DNA of 16,567 nucleotides, from NCBI GenBank assembly GCA_000482145.1, contig AUXH01000433.1:1-16567 (forward strand), given 5' to 3'. The translations under genes and the position numbers were made by a program. This document shows, piece after piece, positions 7,103-16,567 of this stretch (its first letter is position 1; the number at the start of each line of letters is the position of its first letter). The notes beneath the pieces are model-generated. The model worked only from the letters and a program-made list of their open reading frames with translations. It had not been told where the DNA came from and searched no databases. Origin of the DNA: Strigomonas culicis (Eukaryota; Euglenozoa; Kinetoplastea; Trypanosomatida; Trypanosomatidae).

Positions 7103-10100
7103 TTACTCTTTTAATAATTTCAAAAGGATGTCCAAAATCATGTTTCGTGTTTGTTTCTCTGCCGCTATACCTGCCGGGGTGCGCTGAAGCTCTTCTTGAC
7201 ACGTCGCCTGTGCCTGGAGCAGCAGGGCGATGACATGTTCCTTGTTCATGGAATGACTGTTATGACGCATCGTATAAAGATGCGCGAGGGCCTTGTGGAT
7301 GGTCGCCATATTAGTATTATTATTACTAAAAGAGAAGTGTTTTATAATCTCTAGTGCTTCTTCCAGTGACAGCATTGATTCTTCTTCCTTTACTTCTTCC
7401 TTTGTCGGCCGGCTGTTGCTACGGAGGCTTTTGTTGGTAGAGGGGTCTTGTCCATCGTTCATGTTCTGTTCGATCATTTGTATATTATTCTTCACCATTA
7501 GCTCTTTTATAAACGTCTGCGTGAGCGACAACACAGAGTCTCCACTCGAGCCGCTCGTCTCCTCTTGTAGGAGTTTCATCACAGAGGATAGCATCTCACC
7601 GACGAGTAGCGGGTGCGGATGGTCCTGCGAGCTGTGGCAGGCCCACTCCTCCAACACAAAGGAAAGCAACGCAAAAAGCGTCTGCTGCACCGGCTCTTTC
7701 AACAAGTCCACGGGGTGGCCATCTGAGCCTCTCTTATTATGAATGTGTATCATCACATTGAGAAGGGCAAAGATCTGCTGCTCCACGCCTCGGAACAGAA
7801 GCTGCTGCAGTGCACGGTGACCGCCCGCCGACCGCAGCAGCGATGTCAGCGTTTCCCCCTGCGACGCAACAAGCGTCTCCACCAGCTTCCCATAAGGATT
7901 ATTCTTATGAGGAGAGGGTAGATGATGCGTGTTCAAGAAGGCCAATAAAAAAAGATTCTCCATCCACTGCAGGTAGACGCTCAGTAGTCCCTCAGCGAGG
8001 GCCGCTGGAGGGTCGCGTAGTTGGACTAACAGTGTCTCCATTATGCTCGTATAGACGCCAACGCTTTTCGAAAACGAACCCGTCAGTAACCGCTTATCCC
8101 GTTCTGTGAAAAGAGACAACTCCTTGTCGTTGGCTGACACATAGCTCGACAACACAAGCTGCGTCATGTTGAAGGCAGAGTCATGATGGCCGCGGTGCAG
8201 TGGTTGCGCACCCATCGCCGCAGAAGGCGAAAGTGGAGACGAAAACGGTATCTGTGGATGCAAAAACACGTTTACAAAGGACAGGATCATCTCACAGTAC
8301 TGCTGTTGCTGTTGCTGTTGTGGCTGCTTCGGTTCGTTGAAAAGCGGCACGAGGCACTGCTGCGTGCACTCCACTAACATGGTCTGAACCTTCTCCGGAA
8401 AGTAAAAGCTGCTCTGCACGGCGTCGCTCTGCGCCGCAGCAGCCATAAAGCGAATCAAAAAGAGAAAGTCCGTCTGCGCTTGCTTTTGCAGATACCACAT
8501 CGTGTCGGGATCGGTCGTTGGCTTCTCCGGCGGCTGCGGCGGTGGCGCTGCGACAGCGGTCGTCGGGACCGCCTTGTGTGTCTCTGAAGGAGTGGCACGC
8601 ACATGCTTGCTAGCCTCTGCCCCTGCCCCTTCCTCTTCCTCTTCTTCATCCTCCTCTTCTTCTTCATACGTAAAGGAGGAAAGGAGAAAAGAGGTCACAA
8701 AAGCGGAGGCGCTCTTCCCTTTGGCATTGGGCCCCTTCTTCGCATCGGGCGGCACCGTGGGCGCCTCCGTCACACTGAGAGGAGCGGCGGGAGGCACATC
8801 GCGGTCCGCGTACAGAAAGTGGAAGGACTTTGTGAGAATACCAACCGCGTCCGCAAACGCGGCGGCGGCCGCCGGCCCGCCGTTCGCGCGCACCTCGGCC
8901 CCCTCCCCCTCGCCGCCCCCCTCCTCGAGGAGCAGAACGGCCAACTGCCGCCACCCCTCGTGGATGAGGTCTGCGTAGGACGGCGTCCGTTGCGTCATCT
9001 GCGTTTCGATCCCATCCTGAATGGCCTGCACCGCGGTCGCAACGACGCCCTCCGCGAGTGTCTGCAGGTTCACATGGTGGGTCGCGCGCGGGTCTGTGTG
9101 CTTCAGCATGAACACAGAAGAGGCGAGCGCCGACGCCTGACCCGCGCAGCGCATGACATAGCGCTGCGCCGCCGCCTCCTCCAGGTCATTGCAAATCGCG
9201 TTTTTATGCATGTGGCGCAGGAATCGACTGGCCCCCTCCAACAGCGTCACGAAGAACTCCGCAAAATCGTACAAATGGTGGAGAAAAAAATCCGCCATCT
9301 GCTTCGTTTCCCTCTCCCGGATAACAATCATCGCCTCATTCCTCTTTTTTTTTGAATGCGAATGGCTCCTGCCGCCTTTGTACCGCTGAAAGAGCCGATA
9401 GCTCCGCAGGCGGTTCATGTCAAAGTTCTGCCGTGCCGCTGGATGGTTCGCCGCCGTCGTGGACAAGGAGGGGAACAGCAGCGGCGTCGCTGCGGCGGAC
9501 GTTAAATTGAAGTTCGATACGCTGCCCTCACGGGATTGCGCGACCGGCGAGAACAGCGCGAAGACGCCACTTTCCGTCGTATTACTATGATTTGTCATAT
9601 AATTCTGAAAAAAATGCGTGGCGGCAGCGGTGTCGTTCGCTTGTTTCGCTTCCCTCTCCGTTTGCGCTACGTCACTTTGTATTACATTATTATTATTATT
9701 ATTATTATTATTAGCCTGGTGCGCGGTATAATAGAAGAGCTCCTTCGGCAGCGGTAAGGTTTTCTCCGCCTCCTGTCCTCTCTCCCTTGCCTCCCCCTCC
9801 CCCGTCGCCGTCGTAGTGGTCGCAGCGGTCAACTGTTGCTGCTGCTGCGCGTGGGCCGAGATGATGCCCTCACAGAACTGGAGGAGCGGCGCCAGCACCT
9901 TCCGCCACGTGCAGTCCCACCGCAGCGACGCATCGAGCTTGCCGGCCTCCTTCTCTACAGTTGAATTATTATTATTATTATTGTTATTGTAGGCTTGCGC
10001 GACATAGAAAAAAGTCTTGAGGGCACTCTTCTGTACATCGCTGTTCGCGTTCAACAGAATGATCTTTTTGAACTGGACTAACAGCAACCCATACACCACG

Positions 10101-10475
10101 TCCTTGTTCGTGTGACGGTGGCTGCTTCCGACGGAGTCCGCGATCGACCAGAGGAGCTGGATGGCGTTGAGGTTCAACATGAGAAAACGGTTGTTCTGCG
10201 CCTCGCGCGGGTGGTGGAGGCGGCTTGCGAATAGCCCGACGCTGTGCACAACGTCGGCGATCAGGTCTACCTCCTCAAAGTGCGACACGGCATTCTGCAG
10301 CAGCAGCTCCAGGGCCCGAAAAGCGTTCTGGATGCTATCTTCAATCGCCTGAACGTTCACCGCGGTGTTGAAGAGAGTAAAGCTGTTCTTCCCCTTTTCA
10401 TTATCATCATTAAAATAATCCGTCTGAAAAAAGAGAACTGATTGCAATAAACAGAAAGAGCACTTCCAAATGTAC

Positions 10476-10507
<32 letters not shown>

Positions 10508-13500
10508 GTTTTCAATTAAGAGAGTTTGGCTGTTTAGGACGTGTTGCAGTACAAACGGAAAAATGAGGTCCATCACAAAAAGGTAATTCGATTCGATCCG
10601 TATACTGCTATTGTTCTTATTGCGGTCGCCATGACTGTTGGAGACAATCAAATGATGATTCTCATGAAGCAAACAAAACGTTAAGTCGGACAAAAAAGAA
10701 AATGTCAGTTTTTGAATGTATTCTATTCTTTTATGCAACATAGACGTTTTACTATCATTATTATTATTATCATAGATAAAAGATAAATCCTTCTGTATTT
10801 CCTCTTCATCATTCAAAACAAAACGCTGCGTCGTATCACTAAAAACTACTTGCGTTAGTATGTCTTTCACAAACGAAGAGATTGAATCATTAGCATTATT
10901 AACGAAAGCTTCAATCATATTATTACCACCATCGTTGTGATTCTGATAATTCGTTTTGACAAGTACACCATAACAAAGCAGCAGCACGTGCTGCATCGCT
11001 AGCCTAAGAACACTTGTTTTATTATTATTATTATCATGTGCCTGTAGTTCTTGTCTCTGCGCCTTTGACCTTTGTGTGAAGAAGAGAAGCGGCACCTGCA
11101 GCTTTATCTTCTTATTTTCGACCAACATAGCCGCGTGATTTGCATTCAAGCGACCCATAAAGCGGTTGTTCTTTTCCTCCGTTATGGTAGTCGTATCATT
11201 GTGAGCCTCATTGAAGTAGAAGCTTAATCTGCCTTTATACGTATTGGGATTGACACTACTCGTCTCCGTCTCCTTTTCCTCTGCCTCGTCATCCGAGGAG
11301 GACCTGGCTGATACAAGGGCAGGGTTGTCCGCGTCCGCATCGGCGGCCGAAAAGCAACAAAACGCGAACAGAAAGCTAAAGTAAAACTGCTTGAGATACA
11401 TACACAAGGTGTGCACGCGCAGCACGCGCGACGGAGGAATGTATAGAATGGCATTCTTAATCGTACTTGTGGGAAGGTGAAACACTTCTGGCTGCAGCGG
11501 AAACGGCGCCGCGTACAGGAGCAGCAGCACGAGCGTCTCGTTTACGACTTGCACCTGAGACGCAAGCGCAAAGGCATCTGCAAAATCATGCGCCTTCGCA
11601 TACCGCGGCCGCTGCGGCGGACGGGCATCCACCCCTAAAAAATGCTCGAACAAGAAGTGGAGGAACAGAGGGAACACCGACGACGATGGGAGGGCCATGC
11701 CGAGCGACAGCAGCCCTGTCTGCAGATCCGCTCGCATCGTTTCAAAACGCATCTGAACGGCTGCGTACCTCTCCGCCTCGGTAATGTACAGTGCGTTCAC
11801 ATCGATGTGTGCTTCTTTATTACTAGTGGTAGTGTTTTTATTGTGCTGCTGCTTCTGATGGTTCGTTGCATCCGCGGCACCGCCGTCGTGCGATACCGCG
11901 GTGAGGAGAGGCAGCCGTACAAAGGCGCGAAACGTTTGTATTTTCATAAAGAGCGGATGCAAAAATGAGAAGGCCTTGACGACACAAGACAGAACGGCAG
12001 CACTGTTCGCATTGTGTTCTGTCAGCATATTCGAATCGCACTGCATCAGCTTCGTCGCTCGCATGATTGTTTTCAAGATTTTCAGTTTCAGTTGTAGCTG
12101 GCTTTCCAGATAATCCAGCTTTTGCCGTCTCCGGCTGTACTCGGTCGCGGCCATGTAGTGAAATGTGATGGCTTTGCTATTATCTTCGTTGTCATCCGTA
12201 CGTTGATGATAGATAAAAAGGGCGCTGTCAATGAGACTTTCCGTGACTCTGTTTTCACAAAATAAGCCATCCTTCAAAAGCGTACAGAAATACAGACTCG
12301 TAAGTTTCTCTAACTGCGGTTGCTGTCCACTCCCTGTCGTCTCGACAGTGTTCCCATTTACAGTGCTACTATTCTTATTATCATTATTACTTTTTTTATC
12401 ACTTTGTTTGTTTGCGTTCTCTTCGCCGTTATGCAAGTGAAGAAGAGCGTAGATGATGTCGTGAACGCTCTCCAGCACATCATCACAAAGTGCCTGACAC
12501 GTAGAAATGTTCTCCAATAGATTATTATTATTATCATTCATTTGTTCCGGCGTAGAGAACACGGAGTTGAACAGCTCTTCCTGTTGCAAGTACAGCAAAC
12601 AGCCGGAGAAAAATGCGAACAGACTTTTGTTCTTGTAACCACTCGGATTATCTGATTCAACATCATCATAATTATTATTAAGATGACGGTGGTAAGGGAC
12701 ATGAAGAGACAAGAAGTGCTCTATCATTTTTGCACGAACATCACTATTATTATTAATACTGTCACTGTCATTATCTGTCAAGAGGGAGCATAAAAATTGA
12801 CTTACGTGTTTGATGAAATGAATGATCTCAACAAGAGTGGCTCTATTATTATTATTATTATTATTATTACTATTATTCGTTAAGAAGCTGAGGGCTAAGG
12901 CACAACTTTCATTCACAAGTTGAATAAATAGATTATTATTATTGAAAAAGAGAAGATGTACCAGGAAATATCTTCCACTTTTATTCTGTTGAGCGAACAG
13001 AAAAACGTCATTCCACAGCATAAACACATATTGTGCCATCCTCTTGTTGTTCAGACGATTACTACTATAACTGTTGCTACCAGTAACAGTATGCACAAGA
13101 TCATTATTACTATTATTATTATTATTATTATTATTATCCATATCGTAGTTCTTAATGATGCTCAAATGCGCTTTCAACACCGATGAAATCGTATTCATAT
13201 TCGTTTGAGTGGTCGTCGTCGTTTGAATTTGATGATTATCCTTGAGCATTAATAAGCCGATGGTGAGCCGCTGCACCTTATAGAAGAGCATGGTGTTATG
13301 CCTGTGTTCCGCCTCACTATTATTATTATTATTATTATTATTATTATCCTCTTCATCTGAAAACTGAAAGGCCAACTTCAACAGTATCTCCTTGACGGAG
13401 TGGAAGAACACATTATTATTATTATTACTACTGCTTTTTTTATTCTCTTCCATAACGAAGTCGATGAGCATATCCAGCCATAAGGAGCGGAGCTGGAACG

Positions 13501-14483
13501 GTATGGCATACCGAATTGTAGAATGCTCTGTCCCCTTCCCTCCACGCATCATAAAGGTATATAAACGAAGAAAAGATGTCGGCGTGGTCGTATCGCTATG
13601 GTCATAGAAGCCACTAATGATGGAGGTGACACTCTGTAAGCACTTCAACACCACTAACGGCACCTGAAACAAAGCCAAACTGTTCTTATCCGCATCGTCC
13701 CCGTTTTGCTCTCGCTTTTCGTCCTCCTCCGAGGTGAACAGTAGTGCTAAGAAAAAAGTGTTTTGCTCTGACATGATATGGACACACATGTCGATGATCG
13801 CTTTCTGCGTCCCTTTATGAGTCTGGTCCCCCCTCGCATACGTATAGAAGGTATAGCAACAGCACAGCAGACTCAGCAAAGCGCTCTGCATTTCAAAATT
13901 ATTTGTATGCTTTGTGTTCTTCTGATGGGATATATACAGTACGTTATGAATAATGCTCAGCAGACGCAGCATCAGCTCCCCACTCGCATGGACATTAGCA
14001 CCCGTGCTTGTATGATTGCTAAAATGGATGAGCGTGTTGGAAGACACATCGACATGGAGCTCATCGTCACTACTATTATCCTCATTACTATTGCTACTCA
14101 GATTTGGGAGCAGCAAAACAAGAGGCGCACACGTTGGATGCGAATGCTGATGGGCCGCATCTTTATCGTCCAGCTCAGCCGCCTCCTCCGCCTCCGTCAG
14201 AGGCCGCACCCATCTTTTGGAGTGCACCGCCGCACGATCAAACGTACAAAGGTGTTCGCAGTGCGTGCTCATCGTCGTTTTCCGCGATAACAATAGAATT
14301 TTGAAAAACAGTTTTTCAAGTTGCGGTATCAGCTGAAAGGCATGACGCGACCCGTCCTCGCGCGGTGCCTCTCCACCTTCCTTACGAAGCATCGTATGGA
14401 TGGGTAGCAGCTGCAAGCTGATGAGCTTACAGACATTATCTAAGCACATCCGCGCCTTCTGCTCTGCCTGCGCACTGTCACTA

Positions 14484-14514
<31 letters not shown>

Positions 14515-14893
14515 TCGTACTGGCGTTGATGGATTTTTGTGATAGCGGCGCGGTGGCGGCCAACACCTCCAGAAAATAGAACGCACCCAGCAGGAGGCAG
14601 GAGCAGACATCTTCAGGACGGTAATCCGCGTGACGCGCCTTCACGATCGCCTCCCGCAACCGCTCCATCCGCGCTGTCGTGCAGTGGCTCTGGGAGTGGG
14701 GTTGCTGCTGCTGCTGCTGTGCGGTGGCGGTCGAACTACCACCAGTACTACCACTCGTGGGGGACTGTATGCATTGCAGCATGAGGTCGTCTAACGTGGG
14801 CTTGAAGAGCTGTTGTATAATACCATTCTTTTCCTCATTAGGACTACTATTATTGCTATTGTTTGCCTTGGTTCCAAAAAACCAAAAGGACAT
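7103..14893 (-). CDS. Giant Asn-run-rich, predominantly helical protein, unrecognised
   Basis: One uninterrupted frame of 2596 codons. The ATG at 14893 is the first after an in-frame stop at 14918-14920. I recognise no catalytic motif, clear membrane segment or signal peptide. Most of the sequence alternates Leu/Phe/Ala-rich amphipathic helices with polar loops, which suggests an alpha-solenoid (HEAT/ARM-like) scaffold. That is inference from composition. The loops carry homopolymers: long Asn runs at about residues 129-138, 489-494, 516-526, 586-598, 673-684, 1462-1473, 1635-1643 and 1727-1736, plus shorter ones; Gln runs near 59-64, 1682-1687 and 2192-2198; and an acidic Glu/Asp run at about 2076-2089. 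The final segment ends in a Leu-rich helix. Codon use is AT-rich to about residue 1640 and GC-rich around 1650-2150, unlike the uniformly GC-rich neighbours. Large transport, nuclear-pore or ribosome-biogenesis scaffolds are possible classes, with no specific evidence for any. Confidence 0.93.
8301..8320 (+). repeat. (CTG/TTG)n tract encoding a Gln run
   Basis: Mixed CAG/CAA codons on the minus strand encode about seven Gln in the C-terminal third of the giant protein. Confidence 0.7.
8629..8666 (+). repeat. CTT/CTC-rich tract encoding an acidic run
   Basis: On the minus strand GAA/GAG/GAT codons encode a Glu-rich segment with one Asp (residues about 2076-2089) followed by Gly/Ala. The codons are mixed, so this is not a pure microsatellite. 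Confidence 0.7.
9686..9713 (+). repeat. (ATT)n microsatellite, in-frame Asn run
   Basis: A perfect tract of about nine ATT units reads as AAT codons on the minus strand (residues about 1727-1736). It is the last long Asn run in the giant protein. Confidence 0.9.
9965..9989 (+). repeat. (ATT/GTT)n tract, in-frame Asn run
   Basis: About eight Asn codons (residues about 1635-1643), all AAT except one AAC near the low-coordinate-distal end. Confidence 0.85.
10476..10510 (+). repeat. (ATT)n microsatellite, longest Asn run
   Basis: About eleven consecutive Asn codons (residues about 1462-1473), nearly all AAT. It is the longest such tract in the window and sits between two hydrophobic helices. 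Confidence 0.9.
12844..12877 (+). repeat. (ATT)n microsatellite with one Ser interruption
   Basis: A tract of AAT codons broken by one AGT (Ser), residues about 673-684. Confidence 0.85.
13102..13138 (+). repeat. (ATT)n microsatellite with one Ser interruption
   Basis: Eight AAT codons, one AGT, then two more Asn codons (residues about 586-598). The same interrupted pattern occurs in the tract at 12844. Confidence 0.85.
13318..13347 (+). repeat. (ATT)n microsatellite, in-frame Asn run
   Basis: About nine AAT codons (residues about 516-526) following an acidic stretch. Confidence 0.9.
13412..13427 (+). repeat. Short (ATT)n tract, in-frame Asn run
   Basis: Five AAT codons after a Ser triplet (residues about 489-494), about 65 bases from the tract at 13318. 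Confidence 0.8.
14482..14510 (+). repeat. (ATT)n microsatellite, in-frame Asn run
   Basis: About nine AAT codons (residues about 129-138), the first long Asn run of the giant protein. Confidence 0.9.
14702..14719 (+). repeat. (CTG)n tract encoding a Gln run
   Basis: Six Gln codons, almost all CAG, near the N-terminus of the giant protein (residues about 59-64). Confidence 0.75.
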
Positions 14894-15145
14894 GTTTGTA
14901 TTACAGTTTTCGTTATCTTAATCGATGTATACAGAAAAAAAAAGACTAACCGATATATATTTCCTATGATTCGAAGGATATGAGAGAGAGGAAAAAAAAA
15001 TCATGAGGATAGTGGTCATCATCACAATGATTAAAAAAGAAAACAATAGTCATTCCGTTCTGACAACATACCAACCGTATATATATAAAATCTTTTTTTT
15101 TGTGTACAGATGACAATTTTTTTTTTTTTGCTTTGTAAATGTAGA
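14894..15145. other. Intergenic spacer between coiled-coil gene and giant gene
   Basis: An AT-rich spacer of 252 bases, the shortest in the window, with several A/T homopolymers (9-11 bases) and the predicted acceptor of the giant gene. No other feature is recognised. Confidence 0.7.
14964..14999 (-). promoter_or_regulatory. Predicted spliced-leader acceptor for the giant gene
   Basis: On the minus strand a T run plus alternating CT tract (14999-14981) leads to AG at 14965-14964, for a 5' UTR of about 70 nt. A second AG at 14947-14946 would shorten it to about 52 nt. The choice between them cannot be made from sequence. Confidence 0.55.
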
Positions 15146-16567
15146 TTACTCTTGTCGCGGGGCACTCGTCCGGTTCAGCCAGCGCAGCCCCGGCCCTGCC
15201 GCTGCGCCACCACCACCACCGCCGCCCTTGTGCGCTGCTGCTTCCGTCGCCGCACCGGTCAGCGCCACATCTCCCGACGCGCGCCGCAGCGGCCGCGGCG
15301 CCGGCGACGACAGGCCGCCGCCCGCTGCTGCCGCCGCCTTCGCGTCGACGGCGCCCGGTGGATCGAGCGCGGAGGTGTGTGTGGAGGCGAAGAGCAGCAG
15401 CGACGACGGGTCGTAGCGCCGGAGCTTGCCGCGCAGGCACTCGTTCTCGTACTCCTTCTGTGTGCAGCGGTCGTGCAGCAGCCCGTTCTTGCGCTCCAGC
15501 ACCATGTACTCCAAGTTGAGCTGCGCCCACTGCGCGCGGAGGGCGTGCCGCTCCTTCTGCGTCGTGCGCAGCAGTGTCTCCAGGTGCTGGATCTCCACCC
15601 GCGCGGCCGCGAGCCCCTCCCCCGCCACGTCCCCCGCCTCGCTCGTCGCCGAGGGGAGGCGCGTTCGTCGCGGGGGGGCCTTCTCGTCCGCTGTGTGTTT
15701 CGGCGGTGGCGGCGCGTCCAGCGCCGTGAGCGTCTCGAGGAGGGACAGGCGGTGCTGCGCGTCGACGCGCTCCACCTCGGTCACCTCGAGCATCGTTTGA
15801 AAGGAGAAGGGAAACTGGTGCTGGAACGGCTGAAAGGCACGCTCCAGCTGGTGGATGCAGTCCGTGACGGTTAGGGCGTCCTCACCAACTGCGTCGCTCT
15901 TCTTGTGATCGGTCAGACTCGTACGCGCGGTGGCGGCGTCCATCTTCAACAGCTGGGCGTAATGCTCCTGCGCCTTGACCATCTGCTGCTGCAGCCCGAG
16001 CAGCGCCGTCTTCCACTGCCCCTCCTTCTTCTCCCGCTGTGTGTGTAGGCGGACAATTTGCTTCTGCGCGTCCTCCTCCGCCGCGGTGCGCAGCGCGACT
16101 TGAAGCCGCTGCTGGTGATGACTCGGGAGCGCATGAACACTGCTGCTGCTGCCGACGACATATTCCAGCAGCGCGGCCTGCTTCGCGCAGGTATTTTCAA
16201 AGTAGAGCCGCTCGATGTGCCGCAGCGTCGCGTCCGCCGCCGCGGCAGGGACCCTCTCCGCGCGCCGGGCAGCGGCCGCCCTCTCCGCCAGCGCGTCATG
16301 TAGCTGTCCGTGGAGGTCATCGTGCTGCGCGCGGAGCGCGGCCTGCCAGTCCGCCTTGAGCTGCTCCATCGCCTGCTGCTCCTGGCGGCGCGCCGCGTCG
16401 TGCTCGGCCGCCAGCTGCGCCACAAGCGTCTCCGCGGCGCGCGTGGCGGCCGCCGCCTCCGCCGCCGCCGCCTGCTGCTGCTGCTGCTGCTGCAGCTGAT
16501 CGAGCAGCCGGAAGAAGAAGAGTCGGCCGTCCTGCAGCGCGACGAAGATCTCGCGCAAGTGTCGCCG
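15146..16567 (-). CDS. Coiled-coil protein, unrecognised (5' end outside window)
   Basis: The frame is open from the high-coordinate edge to the TAA at 15148-15146, giving 473 visible residues. There is no reason to place a start inside the window: the first possible non-ATG start is a TTG, and the frame continues upstream of it. Counting from the first visible residue, heptad-like, Gln/Ala/Glu-rich coiled coils span about 20-108, 150-210 and 318-385, separated by Pro/Ser-rich linkers. There is a Gln run (26-32) followed by Ala-rich sequence, a Gly run (448-454) and a low-complexity Ala/Gly/Ser C-terminus. No catalytic motif is seen. Long coiled-coil proteins of this kind in trypanosomatids are often cytoskeletal, basal-body or flagellar, but nothing here proves that. 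Codon use is strongly GC-rich, unlike the next gene. Confidence 0.85.
   Translation of the reverse strand, partial: RRHLREIFVALQDGRLFFFRLLDQLQQQQQQQAAAAEAAAATRAAETLVAQLAAEHDAARRQEQQAMEQLKADWQAALRAQHDDLHGQLHDALAERAAAARRAERVPAAAADATLRHIERLYFENTCAKQAALLEYVVGSSSSVHALPSHHQQRLQVALRTAAEEDAQKQIVRLHTQREKKEGQWKTALLGLQQQMVKAQEHYAQLLKMDAATARTSLTDHKKSDAVGEDALTVTDCIHQLERAFQPFQHQFPFSFQTMLEVTEVERVDAQHRLSLLETLTALDAPPPPKHTADEKAPPRRTRLPSATSEAGDVAGEGLAAARVEIQHLETLLRTTQKERHALRAQWAQLNLEYMVLERKNGLLHDRCTQKEYENECLRGKLRRYDPSSLLLFASTHTSALDPPGAVDAKAAAAAGGGLSSPAPRPLRRASGDVALTGAATEAAAHKGGGGGGGAAAGPGLRWLNRTSAPRQE
16472..16493 (+). repeat. (CTG)n tract encoding a Gln run
   Basis: About seven CAG codons on the minus strand in the first coiled coil of the 5'-truncated protein. 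The codons are nearly pure, so length variation between strains is likely. Confidence 0.8.

Noticed and set aside
13778..14290. Plus-strand frame of 170 codons opposite the giant gene
   Set aside because: Antisense to a continuous 2596-codon frame; no domain seen.
9686..14510. Regularly recurring ATT tracts as a CRISPR-like or tandem-repeat array
   Set aside because: They are in-frame trinucleotide microsatellites inside one gene, with irregular spacing and no common longer unit.
7103..14893. Giant AT-rich gene as contamination or a transferred segment from an Asn-rich protist
   Set aside because: It is flanked on both sides, in the same orientation and with normal acceptors, by trypanosomatid-type genes, and its own composition turns GC-rich towards the 3' end.
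15110..15874. Plus-strand Arg/Leu-rich frame of 254 codons opposite the coiled-coil gene
   Set aside because: Antisense shadow of a Gln/Glu/Ala-rich, GC-rich coding region.
16556..16558. TTG as start of the coiled-coil gene
   Set aside because: The frame continues to the window edge, so the start is almost certainly outside.

Overview
The window looks like nuclear DNA of a trypanosomatid (kinetoplastid) flagellate. All five protein-coding genes lie on the minus strand, head to tail, with no intron and no credible gene on the plus strand. This is the layout of a polycistronic transcription unit. Upstream of each of the four visible start codons is a strong polypyrimidine tract (polypurine on the plus strand) followed by an AG, as expected for spliced-leader trans-splicing acceptors. 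One gene is a close match to the kinetoplastid inward-rectifier-type potassium channel known from Trypanosoma brucei as IRK. Genus and species cannot be read from the sequence. Frequent homopolymeric amino-acid tracts and long (TA)n tracts between genes make a monoxenous or less-sampled lineage as likely as a well-known one.

Layout in direction of transcription, from high to low coordinates. (1) 16567-15146: 3' part of a coiled-coil protein whose 5' end lies outside the window. (2) 14893-7103: a very large, mostly helical protein of 2596 aa with no recognised domain, full of Asn runs. (3) 6754-4889: a PPP-family serine/threonine phosphatase of 621 aa with a long N-terminal extension. (4) 4098-1528: an inward-rectifier-type K+ channel homologue of 856 aa with a non-canonical pore and a very large insert in its cytoplasmic domain. 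(5) 1038-1: the 5' part of a membrane-bound lysophospholipid acyltransferase (PlsC/LPCAT-like), open to the window edge without a stop codon. It is easy to miss because it does not end inside the window.

The spacers (about 250 to 790 bases) are AT-rich and hold the inferred 3' and 5' UTRs, splice acceptors, homopolymer tracts and (TA)n microsatellites. Genes 1, 3, 4 and 5 are visibly GC-rich. Gene 2 is AT-rich over its first two-thirds and turns GC-rich near its 3' end, and its homopolymer type changes with it (Asn, then Gln/Glu/Ala).

As usual in trypanosomatids, adjacency does not imply a shared pathway, and I see no operon-like functional logic. The channel and the acyltransferase are membrane proteins, the phosphatase is presumably a soluble signalling enzyme, and the other two look like structural or scaffolding proteins of unknown role. 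The most interesting points are the channel's altered filter and split cytoplasmic domain, the acyltransferase lacking the usual motif-I histidine, and the compositional mosaic of the giant gene.
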